DNA of 64,000 nt from Flavobacterium sp. 1355 (GTDB lineage Bacteria > Bacteroidota > Bacteroidia > Flavobacteriales > Flavobacteriaceae): NCBI RefSeq assembly GCF_017833415.1, contig NZ_JAFICC010000002.1:1-64000 (forward strand). Reading direction: 5' to 3'. Under the pieces are notes generated by a model. That model saw nothing but the letters and a program-made list of their open reading frames with translations. It was not told where the DNA came from and made no database searches. Below, in pieces: positions 15,321 to 24,298 of this stretch (the first letter of the stretch is position 1; each line of letters begins with the position of its first letter). Both the position numbers and the translations under genes were made by a program.

Positions 15321-16436
15321 ATGGGATTCAAAAAGAAAATACGTTTTCTACATAAATGGCTCGGACTTATTTCCGGACTAATCGTTTTTATTGTAAGCAT
15401 TACCGGTTGTATATTCTGTTTTCACGACGAGATAAAAGATATTACCCGTAAAGAATGGCGTTTGGTTGAGCCGCAAAATAAACCATTTATTCCTCCATCT
15501 GTTTTATTGGGCAAAGCCAAAGAAATTCTTCCGTCTTATAAATCTAGTATGATTTCCTACTACGGAAAAGATCGATCTGCAATTGTCTATTCATATTCTG
15601 ATATAGGAAGCCTCTATCTATACTTTAATCCCTATACCGGAAAACATTTAAAAATTGAAAATCCCAAAACTGATTTTTTTATTATTGTAGAACACATTCA
15701 TTTGTACTTACTTCTACCCGATTATATTGGCAAACACATTGTTGGCATTGCCACAATTATTTTTATTATTTTGCTTATAACGGGAATTATCCAGTGGTGG
15801 CCCAAACGGAAAAGTGATATTAAAAGAAGTTTTTCAGTAAAATGGACAGCCAAATGGCGTCGGGTTAATTATGACTGGCACAACACTTCTGGTTTTTATA
15901 TTTCGATAATTGTTGCCATTATCGCCATCACAGGCTTAACTTTTACTTACGAATGGGTTGGCGACGGAGTTTACAAAACGTTCAATTTGGGCGGAGATAA
16001 AAAATTTGAAACAAAAGCACCTGTAATCGACACAACAAAATTCGAAACAAACAAAGTGATTGCGATAAATCGCGCTTTTATGCAAACTATGCAATTACAG
16101 CAAAAAGCCGAAATGTTTTATGTAACTATCCCGCAGCAAAAAGGAGATATTATAAACACAGGTGCTTATCCGCATACTTTACGATACGATCATCAAAGCA
16201 ATTATTACTTTCATCCGGAAAACGGAAAACTAATAGAGAGTCAGCCGTACGACAAAAAAACATTAGGCTTACAAATAGTCGAAATGAACTACGGAATTCA
16301 TACCGGACAAATTTTAGATTTGCCTGGAAAAATTATTGCTTTTACAGTAAGTTTATTTGCTGCAGGATTACCAATTACAGGTTTTGTAATTTGGTACGGA
16401 AGAAAAAAGAAGAGTCGCAAAAAATTAAAGGCATAA
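15321..16436 (+). CDS. PepSY domain membrane protein, second probable siderophore reductase
   Basis: 371 residues. Four transmembrane helices (about 15-35, 140-160, 190-212, 335-355) with PepSY-like loops between them; KWLGLISGLIVFIVSITGCI opens the first helix and HIHLYLLLPDYIGKHIVG holds paired His residues, as does DWHNTSGFY. This is the shorter PepSY_TM family found next to TonB siderophore receptors. It lies behind a terminator and has only a weak -7-like TACATTTA upstream, so it may be expressed separately from the receptor. Paralogous in design, not in sequence, to the previous gene. Confidence 0.75.
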   Translation: MGFKKKIRFLHKWLGLISGLIVFIVSITGCIFCFHDEIKDITRKEWRLVEPQNKPFIPPSVLLGKAKEILPSYKSSMISYYGKDRSAIVYSYSDIGSLYLYFNPYTGKHLKIENPKTDFFIIVEHIHLYLLLPDYIGKHIVGIATIIFIILLITGIIQWWPKRKSDIKRSFSVKWTAKWRRVNYDWHNTSGFYISIIVAIIAITGLTFTYEWVGDGVYKTFNLGGDKKFETKAPVIDTTKFETNKVIAINRAFMQTMQLQQKAEMFYVTIPQQKGDIINTGAYPHTLRYDHQSNYYFHPENGKLIESQPYDKKTLGLQIVEMNYGIHTGQILDLPGKIIAFTVSLFAAGLPITGFVIWYGRKKKSRKKLKA

Positions 16437-16464
16437 AAAAACCGCTAATAAAAGCGGTTTATAT
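16437..16464. terminator. Bidirectional terminator
   Basis: Stem AAACCGCT/AGCGGTTT between convergent genes. The T run is stronger on the minus strand, so it mainly serves the MORN-repeat gene. Confidence 0.8.
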
Positions 16465-16481
16465 TGTATTTTTAAAATTAC

Positions 16482-16829
16482 TTAATTTCTATCTGCTAAA
16501 GCATTTTTCTGTAAGTTTTTAACTGAAGTAACTTTGCTGTTTTCATACGCAACTTCGCAAAGGTTTTTTTCATTAAAGAAAACCCATTTGCCCGTTTTTA
16601 ATCCGTCTGTATACTCAGCTACTGCTACTTTATTTCCGTTTTCGTCATACGATACCCATACACCATCTAATTTGCCATCTTTAAAAAAGCCTTCTTGTTG
16701 TACTTTACCATTTTCATAATAATAAGTAGCTTTTACTTTGTTTCCAACAGCTTCTAATTCTGGTTTTACCTCTTGTGCAACTAAAATTCCAGAGAACATC
16801 ATTGCAACTAAAATCACACACTTTTTCAT
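16482..16829 (-). CDS. Secreted MORN-repeat (YwqK-type) protein
   Basis: 115 residues with a signal peptide (MKKCVILVAMMFSGILVAQ). Three short repeats of the MORN_2 type are visible (YYENGKVQQEGFFKDGKLDG, YDENGNKVAVAEYTDGLKTG, FNEKNLCEVAYENSKV). Such repeats form extended beta hairpins, but the family has no settled function; database names containing 'antitoxin' are not supported by context here. Single-gene unit with its own promoter. Confidence 0.75.
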   Translation of the reverse strand: MKKCVILVAMMFSGILVAQEVKPELEAVGNKVKATYYYENGKVQQEGFFKDGKLDGVWVSYDENGNKVAVAEYTDGLKTGKWVFFNEKNLCEVAYENSKVTSVKNLQKNALADRN

Positions 16830-16862
16830 ATCTTTAGGTTTTTAATGTTATCAAATCGTTAT

Positions 16863-16870
16863 CAAATATA
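16863..16870 (-). promoter_or_regulatory. -7 box of the MORN-repeat gene
   Basis: TATATTTG on the minus strand, 33 bases before the ATG; an exact TAnnTTTG. Confidence 0.55.
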
Positions 16871-16952
16871 ATTAAATGTTTACATTAAAAAAACTTTTGC
16901 TTAACAATTTGGTAACATTGAGTAAAAACTTAACATTGGGAAATCACTAAAA

Positions 16953-16985
16953 ACAAAAAAACCAACGCCGAGGCATTGGTTTTAC
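16953..16985 (-). terminator. Terminator of the TlpA-like gene
   Basis: Stem AAACCAATGCC/GGCGTTGGTTT (one mismatch) read on the minus strand, followed by TTTTTTTG. Bases 16871-16952 and 16986-17040 hold nothing else recognisable. Confidence 0.8.
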
Positions 16986-17040
16986 TGGTATTCTTTCAAA
17001 AAAATAAATTTACTATAACGTTATAAATTTCGTAAATAAA

Positions 17041-18039
17041 TTAGTTCAATAATGAATCTAACTGCGTTTGAAGCGCTTGATCAGAAGGTCTTGTAGCATT
17101 AGAATCGACAACTTTACCTTGTGGATCAATTAAAATAAATCGTGGAATAGAAATCACATTATAACTTATTGCAAAATCAGATTTCCATTCATTATCAGCC
17201 AAAAGCTGGATTCCTCCAAGTTGCTTATCGGTTACAAATTTTTGCCATTTATCATGGTCTTTTGGAGCATCTATTGAAACACTCACAAATTCGATATTTT
17301 TTCCGTGATATTTTTCTTCTACTTTTTGAAGAAAAGGAATTTCAGCACGACATGGCCCGCACCAAGTTGCCCAAAGATCAATATAAACATATTTCCCTTT
17401 TAATTCTGATAACTTTGTTTTTCCTCCTTTATGGTTTTCAAATTCGAAATCTGGTGATGCTGTATTGTTCAATTTCGCCATTTTCATCACTTGGTCACGA
17501 TGTTCTGTAATTTGAGCAATCGCTTGCTGTCCATTTTCAGTTTCAATTTTTACAAACTCAGGATCCAATTTCTTATTATTTAATCGGGCTGCATCAGCTG
17601 CTTTTTTGGCATCAATTAATTTATTAAAAGCTGCATCATCTAAATTTACAACACTATTATCATAAAGTTTCTCATCGGCCAGAATACGCTGTGCCAAAAT
17701 ATTGTTTTCTAAACTTCCTTTACCTTTATAAACTATTGATTCATCAAATTGTTTAGCATCCATCTTAAGCTTTATATCATAGCCATTTTTCAAAAACAAT
17801 TCCGTTGATTCAACACCGTCATACATACGGCCTCTTCCTCCGTTCAATACTAAAGTATCTTTAAAAATACCTTTTGCATTAACATAAATCGTCTTAACAA
17901 CTTTTCCGTCATTAATAATTTTGATAATGTCGCTATTTCTATTTGCAATATTTGCTTCAAAAGTGACATATTTTTTAGATTGAGCGCTGATATTCAAAGC
18001 ACTAAAAAAGACTAAACCAGCAATAAAAAATTTCTTCAT
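17041..18039 (-). CDS. TlpA-like thiol-disulfide oxidoreductase
   Basis: 332 residues. Signal peptide (MKKFFIAGLVFFSALNISAQ), an N-terminal beta domain (about 22-115) of the type found in Bacteroidota TlpA proteins, a helical linker, and a thioredoxin fold from about 195 with the redox site WATWCGPC and the cis-Pro region SIPRFIL. It should reduce or exchange disulfides of exported proteins in the periplasm. A longer in-frame start at 18108 lies upstream of the promoter box and is rejected. Confidence 0.85.
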   Translation of the reverse strand: MKKFFIAGLVFFSALNISAQSKKYVTFEANIANRNSDIIKIINDGKVVKTIYVNAKGIFKDTLVLNGGRGRMYDGVESTELFLKNGYDIKLKMDAKQFDESIVYKGKGSLENNILAQRILADEKLYDNSVVNLDDAAFNKLIDAKKAADAARLNNKKLDPEFVKIETENGQQAIAQITEHRDQVMKMAKLNNTASPDFEFENHKGGKTKLSELKGKYVYIDLWATWCGPCRAEIPFLQKVEEKYHGKNIEFVSVSIDAPKDHDKWQKFVTDKQLGGIQLLADNEWKSDFAISYNVISIPRFILIDPQGKVVDSNATRPSDQALQTQLDSLLN

Positions 18040-18065
18040 AGATAATAAGGTTTGTTTTGGTGTAT

Positions 18066-18073
18066 CAAATCTA
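18066..18073 (-). promoter_or_regulatory. -7 box of the TlpA-like gene
   Basis: TAGATTTG on the minus strand, 26 bases before the ATG at 18039. It decides the start codon. Confidence 0.6.
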
Positions 18074-18169
18074 AAGAAATTAGAATTGCAAAATTTAACA
18101 ATTAACAAAATATTTCAAATTTATATGCAGCAACTTAGCACTTTACTATATTATTTTGTTTTTTGTGTT

Positions 18170-18177
18170 TACTTTTG
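18170..18177 (+). promoter_or_regulatory. -7 box of aspS
   Basis: TACTTTTG, an exact TAnnTTTG, 18 bases before the ATG. The leader is therefore very short. TTTG motifs occur 11 bases upstream, too close for a normal -33. Confidence 0.55.
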
Positions 18178-18195
18178 CAGTCTAAAATTTAGATC

Positions 18196-19947
18196 ATGTA
18201 TAGAAGTCATAATTGTGGCGAATTAAACGCCTCAAATATAAATACCGAAGTTACGCTTGCAGGCTGGGTTCAAAAATCACGCGATAAAGGATTTATGAAT
18301 TGGGTCGATCTGCGCGACCGTTATGGAATTACACAGCTTATTTTCGACGAAAGCCGTACTGATAAAACTGTTTTTGAACTGGCAAAAACTCTTGGTAGAG
18401 AATTTGTGATTCAGGTAAAAGGAACTGTTATCGAACGTGAAGCGAAAAACAAGAACATTCCGACTGGTGAAATCGAAATTTTAGTTTCCGAATTAACTAT
18501 TCTAAATGCAGCGCTTACGCCTCCATTTACAATTGAAGATGAAACTGATGGTGGAGAAGATATCAGAATGAAATACCGTTATTTAGATATCAGAAGAAAT
18601 CCTGTAAAAAACAGTTTGTTATTCCGTCATAAAGTAGCGATGGAAGTTCGTAAATATTTATCAGATCTGGATTTCTGCGAAGTTGAAACTCCATACTTAA
18701 TTAAATCAACTCCGGAAGGAGCAAGGGATTTCGTTGTACCAAGCCGTATGAACGAAGGACAATTTTATGCATTACCGCAATCACCACAAACTTTTAAACA
18801 ATTATTGATGGTAGGCGGAATGGATAAATACTTCCAAATTGTAAAATGTTTCCGTGATGAAGATTTACGTGCAGACCGTCAGCCTGAGTTTACACAAATC
18901 GATTGCGAAATGGCATTTGTGGAACAAGAAGACATTTTGAATGTTTTTGAAGGTTTGACAAGACATTTATTAAAAGAAATAAAAGGTATAGAAGTAGACA
19001 AATTCCCAAGAATTACCTACGATTATGCCATGAAAACATACGGAAATGACAAACCGGACATCCGTTTCGGAATGGAGTTTGGAGAACTAAACGAATTCGC
19101 ACAACACAAAGATTTCCCAGTATTCAATGCTGCAGAATTGGTTGTTGGTATCGCAGTTCCGGGAGCAGGAAATTATACCCGCAAAGAAATAGACGGATTG
19201 ATTGACTGGGTAAAACGTCCTCAGGTTGGAGCATCGGGAATGGTGTACTCAAAATGTAATGATGATGGAACTTTTAAATCGTCTGTAGATAAATTTTACG
19301 ATCAGGCTGATTTAGCAAATTGGGCAAAAGCAACAGGTGCTAAACCTGGTGATATGATTTTTGTACTTTCTGGACCTGCAAACAAAACACGCGCACAGCT
19401 TTCTGCACTTCGTATGGAATTAGCAACCCGTTTGGGATTACGCAAACCAGAAGAATTTGCACCGCTTTGGGTTGTAGATTTCCCGTTATTAGAACTTGAC
19501 GAAGAAAGCGGGCGTTATCATGCTATGCACCATCCTTTTACATCTCCAAAACCAGAAGACATGGCCTTGTTAGAAACAGAACCCGGAAAAGTTCGTGCCA
19601 ATGCTTATGATATGGTATTGAACGGAAATGAAATTGGCGGAGGTTCAATTCGTATTCACGACAAAGCGACACAACAATTAATGTTCAAATATTTAGGATT
19701 TACTGAAGAAGAAGCAAAAGCTCAATTTGGTTTCTTAATGGACGCGTTTCAATTTGGAGCACCCCCTCACGGTGGATTAGCTTTTGGTTTAGATAGACTG
19801 GTAGCTATTTTAGGAGGTCAGGAAACAATTAGAGATTTTATTGCCTTCCCTAAAAACAATTCAGGACGCGATGTAATGATCGATGCACCGGCTGCGATCG
19901 ATGATGCACAATTAAAAGAATTACATATTAAAGTTAATCTTGCATAA
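18196..19947 (+). CDS. aspS: Aspartyl-tRNA synthetase
   Basis: 583 residues, the usual bacterial length. N-terminal OB-fold for the anticodon (about 1-105, [20 protein letters not shown]), class II catalytic core with motif 1 ([17 protein letters not shown]), motif 2 ([18 protein letters not shown]) and motif 3 ([15 protein letters not shown]), and the inserted GAD domain of bacterial AspRS (about 285-415). It charges tRNA-Asp. Monocistronic, between its own promoter and terminator. Confidence 0.95.
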   Translation: MYRSHNCGELNASNINTEVTLAGWVQKSRDKGFMNWVDLRDRYGITQLIFDESRTDKTVFELAKTLGREFVIQVKGTVIEREAKNKNIPTGEIEILVSELTILNAALTPPFTIEDETDGGEDIRMKYRYLDIRRNPVKNSLLFRHKVAMEVRKYLSDLDFCEVETPYLIKSTPEGARDFVVPSRMNEGQFYALPQSPQTFKQLLMVGGMDKYFQIVKCFRDEDLRADRQPEFTQIDCEMAFVEQEDILNVFEGLTRHLLKEIKGIEVDKFPRITYDYAMKTYGNDKPDIRFGMEFGELNEFAQHKDFPVFNAAELVVGIAVPGAGNYTRKEIDGLIDWVKRPQVGASGMVYSKCNDDGTFKSSVDKFYDQADLANWAKATGAKPGDMIFVLSGPANKTRAQLSALRMELATRLGLRKPEEFAPLWVVDFPLLELDEESGRYHAMHHPFTSPKPEDMALLETEPGKVRANAYDMVLNGNEIGGGSIRIHDKATQQLMFKYLGFTEEEAKAQFGFLMDAFQFGAPPHGGLAFGLDRLVAILGGQETIRDFIAFPKNNSGRDVMIDAPAAIDDAQLKELHIKVNLA

Positions 19948-19964
19948 ACCATCACAGCTATATA

Positions 19965-19998
19965 AAATCGCAGTTAAAATTTAGCTGCGATTTTTTTT
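19965..19998 (+). terminator. Terminator of aspS
   Basis: Stem AAATCGCAG/CTGCGATTT followed by a T run, 17 bases after the stop. Confidence 0.85.
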
Positions 19999-20168
19999 AT
20001 AAATAAAGTCAAAAAGACCATAAATATCGTGCCGCAAAGTCATAAAGTTCTTACTTTTTGAACTATTTTTAATAATGGCCATTTTAGAAGTGTCGATACT
20101 TAAATGAACGCAATATAATTAGCAAAAACACTGGAAATCAATAATTTTTACAAAAAATTAACACCTTC

Positions 20169-20201
20169 TTGTCTTTTGTATGAATTTATATATTACATTT
20201 G
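20169..20201 (+). promoter_or_regulatory. Promoter of the cold-shock gene
   Basis: TTG at 20169-20171, 22 bases, TACATTTG at 20194-20201; the ATG is at 20231. The untranslated leader is only about 25 bases, much shorter than in E. coli cspA. Confidence 0.6.
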
Positions 20202-20230
20202 CTTCATTATAAATTATTATTACAATTACA

Positions 20231-20425
20231 ATGCGTACAGGTACAGTAAAATTTTTCAATGAATCTAAAGGTTATGGATTCATTACAGACGAAGAAACAG
20301 GAAAAGATATCTTCGTTCACGCTTCAGGAATTAACGCGGAAGAATTACGCGAAGGTGACCGTGTAAGCTACGAAGAAGAAGAAGGAAGAAAAGGGAAAGT
20401 TGCTGCTAAAGTAGCAGTAATCTAA
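20231..20425 (+). CDS. Cold-shock domain protein
   Basis: 64 residues, one complete cold-shock domain with RNP1 (KGYGFIT) and RNP2 (IFVHAS). Binds single-stranded RNA and DNA and acts as an RNA chaperone. The C-terminus is acidic and then basic (EEEEGRKGKVAAKV). Single-gene unit. Confidence 0.92.
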   Translation: MRTGTVKFFNESKGYGFITDEETGKDIFVHASGINAEELREGDRVSYEEEEGRKGKVAAKVAVI

Positions 20426-20466
20426 GAAAAATATAGCAATTTATTTTTTTTGCCTCTGAATGGTTT

Positions 20467-20504
20467 TAAAAACGTTTCGATTAATTTCGAGACGTTTTTT
20501 TTTG
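20467..20504 (+). terminator. Terminator of the cold-shock gene
   Basis: Stem AAACGTTTCGA/TCGAGACGTTT with one mismatch, followed by TTTTTTTT. Confidence 0.8.
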
Positions 20505-20605
20505 TCCAAATCTTAAAAAAAGATTAAAAAAACAGAAAGTTATTTATAATGAATAAAAATTAGACATAAACGTACTTTTCACACCTACTTATATCTTCAT
20601 TTAGC

Positions 20606-20636
20606 TTGTGATTTACAGAGTTGGAAGTTATCTTTG
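20606..20636 (+). promoter_or_regulatory. Promoter of the nuo operon
   Basis: TTG (20606-20608), 20 bases, TATCTTTG (20629-20636). The nuoA ATG follows 33 bases later. It is the only good promoter seen before the 14 nuo genes. An in-frame TTG start at 20621 is excluded because it overlaps the promoter. Confidence 0.7.
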
Positions 20637-20668
20637 TGGCTTATTTTTTAAGTAAAAACCCTAAGTTT

Positions 20669-21034
20669 ATGCAATCTGATCAATACAGCTATCTTCCTAT
20701 TTTAATGCAGCTAATTCTTGCTGTTGGTTTTGTGGTAGGAACAATCATTATTTCTGGAAAATTAGGCCCTAAAAGAACTTCTGAAGTTAAAGATAAAAAC
20801 TTCGAGTGCGGTATCGAATCTGTTGGTAATGCACGTATTCCTTTTTCGGTAAAATATTTCCTTGTTGCGATCTTATTTGTTTTATTTGACGTAGAGGTAA
20901 TTTTCCTTTATCCTTGGGCAGTAAACTTTAAGGATCTTGGAATAGAAGGAATGTTAAAAATGATTATTTTCATGGCTTTGCTTTTAGTTGGTTTTTTCTA
21001 TATCATCAAAAAGAAAGCATTAGAGTGGGAATAA
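20669..21034 (+). CDS. nuoA: NADH:quinone oxidoreductase subunit A
   Basis: 121 residues and three transmembrane helices. Family signature KNFECGIESVGNARIPFSVKY (Cys and Glu in the loop after helix 1) and FVLFDVEVIFLYPWA in helix 2. Membrane-arm subunit next to the quinone site of complex I. First gene of the operon. Confidence 0.93.
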   Translation: MQSDQYSYLPILMQLILAVGFVVGTIIISGKLGPKRTSEVKDKNFECGIESVGNARIPFSVKYFLVAILFVLFDVEVIFLYPWAVNFKDLGIEGMLKMIIFMALLLVGFFYIIKKKALEWE

Positions 21035-21039
21035 AGAAA

Positions 21040-21185
21040 TTTTAGATTTCAGAATTTAGATTTTAGATTACTTTGATTTAAAATTTAGATTTGAAAGAAT
21101 AAATTTCGCAAGTACAAATTGATTTTTAAATATTGATTTCGGTTCAGGTTGCAAAATCTAAAATCAGAAATCTAAAATCTAAAAT
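21040..21185. repeat. AATCTAAAATCT intergenic repeat between nuoA and nuoB
   Basis: Many copies of the unit AAATCTAAAATCT and its complement. The left half (TTTTAGATTTCAGAATTTAG) and right half (CTAAAATCAGAAATCTAAAA) form an imperfect inverted repeat. No ORF. The same unit recurs at 23580-23766. Confidence 0.6.
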
Positions 21186-21188
21186 AAA

Positions 21189-21737
21189 ATGAGCGATTCA
21201 AAAGTAAATATGGTTGCGCCACCGGAAGGAGTTGTAGGAGAAGGATTCTTCGCTACAAAACTAAATGATGTTGTTGGTTTAGCAAGAGCCAATTCTTTGT
21301 GGCCGCTTCCTTTCGCGACTTCATGCTGTGGTATCGAATTTATGGCTACAATGGCCTCACATTACGATTTAGCACGATTTGGTTCTGAGCGTGTGAGTTT
21401 CTCTCCTCGTCAGGCAGATATGTTATTAGTTATGGGAACCATTTCTAAAAAAATGGCTCCAATTTTAAGACAGGTTTACGAACAAATGTCTGAACCACGC
21501 TGGGTAATTGCCGTAGGAGCTTGTGCTTCATCTGGTGGAATCTTTGATACCTATTCAGTTTTACAAGGAATTGACAAAGTAATCCCTGTTGATGTTTACG
21601 TACCTGGATGCCCTCCGAGACCAGAGCAAATAGTCGATGGAGTGATGAGACTTCAGGAATTGGTAAAAAGTGAATCTGTTAGACGCAGAAGCTCTCCTGA
21701 ATACCAAGAATTATTAGCATCATACAATATTTCATAA
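21189..21737 (+). CDS. nuoB: NADH:quinone oxidoreductase subunit B
   Basis: 182 residues. Holds the N2 [4Fe-4S] cluster: adjacent Cys pair in ATSCCGIEFMA, Cys in VGACASSGGIF and Cys in YVPGCPPRPEQ. Peripheral-arm subunit that passes electrons to quinone. One base separates it from nuoC. Confidence 0.95.
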   Translation: MSDSKVNMVAPPEGVVGEGFFATKLNDVVGLARANSLWPLPFATSCCGIEFMATMASHYDLARFGSERVSFSPRQADMLLVMGTISKKMAPILRQVYEQMSEPRWVIAVGACASSGGIFDTYSVLQGIDKVIPVDVYVPGCPPRPEQIVDGVMRLQELVKSESVRRRSSPEYQELLASYNIS

Positions 21738-21738
21738 G

Positions 21739-22260
21739 ATGGCATTAGACAATACCCTGATTCAGGATAAACTTATAGAAACATTTGACACAAGTGTTTT
21801 TAACTTTCAAGAAGAAAGAGATATTTATTCATTTGAAGCTAGTGCTGACAAGATCACTGCTTTAATTCTTTTTCTAAAAAACGATACTGATTTACGTTTT
21901 CATTTCTTAACCGATTTATGCGGAATTCATTATCCGGATAACGAATCAGAACGTCAGTTTGCAATAGTATATCATTTACACAACTGGTACGAAAACAAAC
22001 GTATAAGAATTAAAGTTTATCTTAATGGTGAAAAACCAGAGATCAAAACAATATCAAATATTTTCCCAAGTTCAAACTGGATGGAAAGAGAAACATACGA
22101 TTTCTTCGGGGTTAACTTTATTGGTCACCCGCAATTGAAACGTATCTTGAATATGGATGAAATGCTTTCTTTCCCAATGAGAAAAGAGTTCCCAATGGAA
22201 GACAGCGGAAGAACTGATAAAGACGACAGATTCTTTGGAAGAACAACAACAAATTGCTAA
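21739..22260 (+). CDS. nuoC: NADH:quinone oxidoreductase subunit C
   Basis: 173 residues, 30-kDa subunit family. LTDLCGIHYPDNE and the C-terminal SSNWMERETYDFFGVNFIGH / RKEFPMEDSGR motifs are visible. Hydrophilic; binds NuoD and NuoB. Not fused to nuoD, unlike in E. coli. Confidence 0.93.
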   Translation: MALDNTLIQDKLIETFDTSVFNFQEERDIYSFEASADKITALILFLKNDTDLRFHFLTDLCGIHYPDNESERQFAIVYHLHNWYENKRIRIKVYLNGEKPEIKTISNIFPSSNWMERETYDFFGVNFIGHPQLKRILNMDEMLSFPMRKEFPMEDSGRTDKDDRFFGRTTTNC

Positions 22261-22285
22261 AAAATAAATAATTCAACATTATAAA

Positions 22286-23524
22286 ATGTCAGAACTATTA
22301 TTACCACCAGAGCATCGCTATGCTAAAATAATTAAGGAGAAACTAAATGAAGACGGAAGCGAGCTTTCTGTACTAAATTTGGGCCCTACCCACCCTGCAA
22401 CTCATGGTATTTTTCAGAATATCTTATTGATGGATGGTGAAAGAATTCTTGAGGCGGAACCAACTATTGGTTACATCCACAGAGCATTCGAAAAAATTGC
22501 CGAAAATCGTCCTTTTTATCAAATTACGCCTCTTACAGACCGTATGAATTACTGCTCCTCTCCTATTAATAATATGGGATGGTGGATGACTTTAGAAAAA
22601 TTATTAAATATTGAAGTTCCAAAAAGAGCACAGTATTTAAGAGTTATCGTAATGGAACTTGCCCGTATTACAGATCACCTTATCTGTAACTCGATATTAG
22701 GGGTAGACACTGGTGCGTATACAGGTTTCTTATACGTTTTTCAATTTAGAGAAAAAATCTACGAAATCTACGAAGAAATTTGTGGAGCTCGTTTGACAAC
22801 AAATATGGGAAGAATTGGTGGTTTTGAAAGAGACTGGACTCCAGCAGCTTTTGAAAAACTTGATAAATTCCTTGAAGAATTTCCAGTTGCCTGGAAAGAA
22901 TTCGAAAATCTATTCGAAAGAAACAGAATTTTCCTTGACAGAACTGTAAACGTTGGTGCTATTTCAGCTGAACAGGCGATGGCTTACGGATTTACAGGTC
23001 CAAACTTACGTGCTGCCGGAGTTGATTACGACGTTCGTGTTGCGCAACCTTATTCTTCTTATGAAGATTTTGATTTTATTGTTCCTGTTGGAAAATCAGG
23101 TGACACTTATGACCGTTTCTGTGTTCGTAATGCAGAAGTTTGGGAAAGTTTAAGTATCATTCGTCAGGCGTTGGAAAAAATGCCCGCCGGAAATGAATAC
23201 CACGCTGAAGTTCCTGATTATTATCTTCCTCCAAAAGAAGATGTTTACAATAATATGGAATCTCTAATTTATCACTTCAAAATCGTAATGGGTGAAGTTC
23301 CTGTTCCGGTTGCAGAGATTTATCATCCTGTTGAAGGAGGAAATGGAGAATTAGGATTTTACTTAGTTACGGACGGAAGCAGAACTCCATATAGATTACA
23401 CTTCAGAAGACCTTGTTTTATTTATTACCAAGCTTATCCTGAAATGATTAAAGGTGCTTTATTATCAGATGCAATTGTGATTTTATCAAGTTTAAATGTA
23501 ATTGCAGGAGAATTAGACGCCTAG
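22286..23524 (+). CDS. nuoD: NADH:quinone oxidoreductase subunit D
   Basis: 412 residues, 49-kDa subunit. LNLGPTHPATHGIFQ (quinone-site His) and GYIHRAFEKIAENR are present, and the C-terminus has the family's ending VIAGELDA. It forms the quinone cavity with NuoB. Confidence 0.95.
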   Translation: MSELLLPPEHRYAKIIKEKLNEDGSELSVLNLGPTHPATHGIFQNILLMDGERILEAEPTIGYIHRAFEKIAENRPFYQITPLTDRMNYCSSPINNMGWWMTLEKLLNIEVPKRAQYLRVIVMELARITDHLICNSILGVDTGAYTGFLYVFQFREKIYEIYEEICGARLTTNMGRIGGFERDWTPAAFEKLDKFLEEFPVAWKEFENLFERNRIFLDRTVNVGAISAEQAMAYGFTGPNLRAAGVDYDVRVAQPYSSYEDFDFIVPVGKSGDTYDRFCVRNAEVWESLSIIRQALEKMPAGNEYHAEVPDYYLPPKEDVYNNMESLIYHFKIVMGEVPVPVAEIYHPVEGGNGELGFYLVTDGSRTPYRLHFRRPCFIYYQAYPEMIKGALLSDAIVILSSLNVIAGELDA

Positions 23525-23766
23525 AAATTGTAGCTTTTAGATTTCACTCCTGAAGCCTCGGGATAGATTGAAATCGAGACTATTATAAGAATTGAAGAAT
23601 TCAGATTGAAAAATCTAAAACTAAAACAAAGATTGCAGGATGTGGATTTATAAACAAGAGATTGAAAAATCTAAAATCATAAATCTAAAATTATAAGATT
23701 GCAGAATATGGATTATAGACAAAGATTGAAAAATCTAAAATCTAAAATCTAAAATCTAAAATAAAA
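23525..23766. repeat. Repeat-rich gap between nuoD and nuoE
   Basis: Contains TCCTGAAGCCTCGGGA (23548-23563, related to the palindrome in sucB) and then repeated AAAATCTAAAATCTAAAATC units up to the nuoE start region. No ORF of note. The operon continues through it without a visible terminator. Confidence 0.6.
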
Positions 23767-23799
23767 ATGGAACGTAAACATTACAAACAAGAAATAAAT

Positions 23800-24297
23800 A
23801 TGACTGAAGCATTGATCGCCCGCATCAATGAATTGATCAGTCATTATCCGGAAGGCAAACAAAAATCGGCATTATTGCCTGTTTTGCACGAAGTGCAGGA
23901 CGCGCATGATAACTGGCTTAGCATTGAACTGCAGGATAAGGTTGCCGAAATTCTTCAGATTAAACCTATCGAGGTTTATGAGGTGGTTACTTTTTATACC
24001 ATGTTCAACCAAAAGCCAATTGGGAAATACATGTTTGAGTTTTGCCAGACTTCTTGTTGTTGTTTAAACGGTGCCGAAAATTTAATGGATTATACTTCTG
24101 AAAAATTAGGTATTAAAATGGGCGAAACAACTCCAGACGGAATGTTTACCATTGCCGGAGTAGAATGTTTAGGTGCCTGCGGATATGCTCCGATGATGCA
24201 GCTGGGCGATTTCTACAAAGAAAAATTGACAGAAGAAAAAATCGATCAGTTAATCGCTGATTGCAAAGAGGATAAAATAATATTACACGATAAATAA
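23800..24297 (+). CDS. nuoE: NADH:quinone oxidoreductase subunit E
   Basis: 165 residues from the ATG at 23800 (MTEALIARINEL); an ATG 11 codons earlier is possible but less like the family. Thioredoxin-like [2Fe-2S] subunit: Cys in FCQTSCCCLNGAENL and in VECLGACGYAPMMQ. The first site has extra adjacent Cys. Works with NuoF in NADH oxidation. Confidence 0.93.
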   Translation: MTEALIARINELISHYPEGKQKSALLPVLHEVQDAHDNWLSIELQDKVAEILQIKPIEVYEVVTFYTMFNQKPIGKYMFEFCQTSCCCLNGAENLMDYTSEKLGIKMGETTPDGMFTIAGVECLGACGYAPMMQLGDFYKEKLTEEKIDQLIADCKEDKIILHDK

Positions 24298-24298
24298 G

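Noticed and set aside
16482..16829. MORN-repeat protein as an antitoxin
   Set aside because: It has a signal peptide and no toxin gene beside it; the name in databases is historical.
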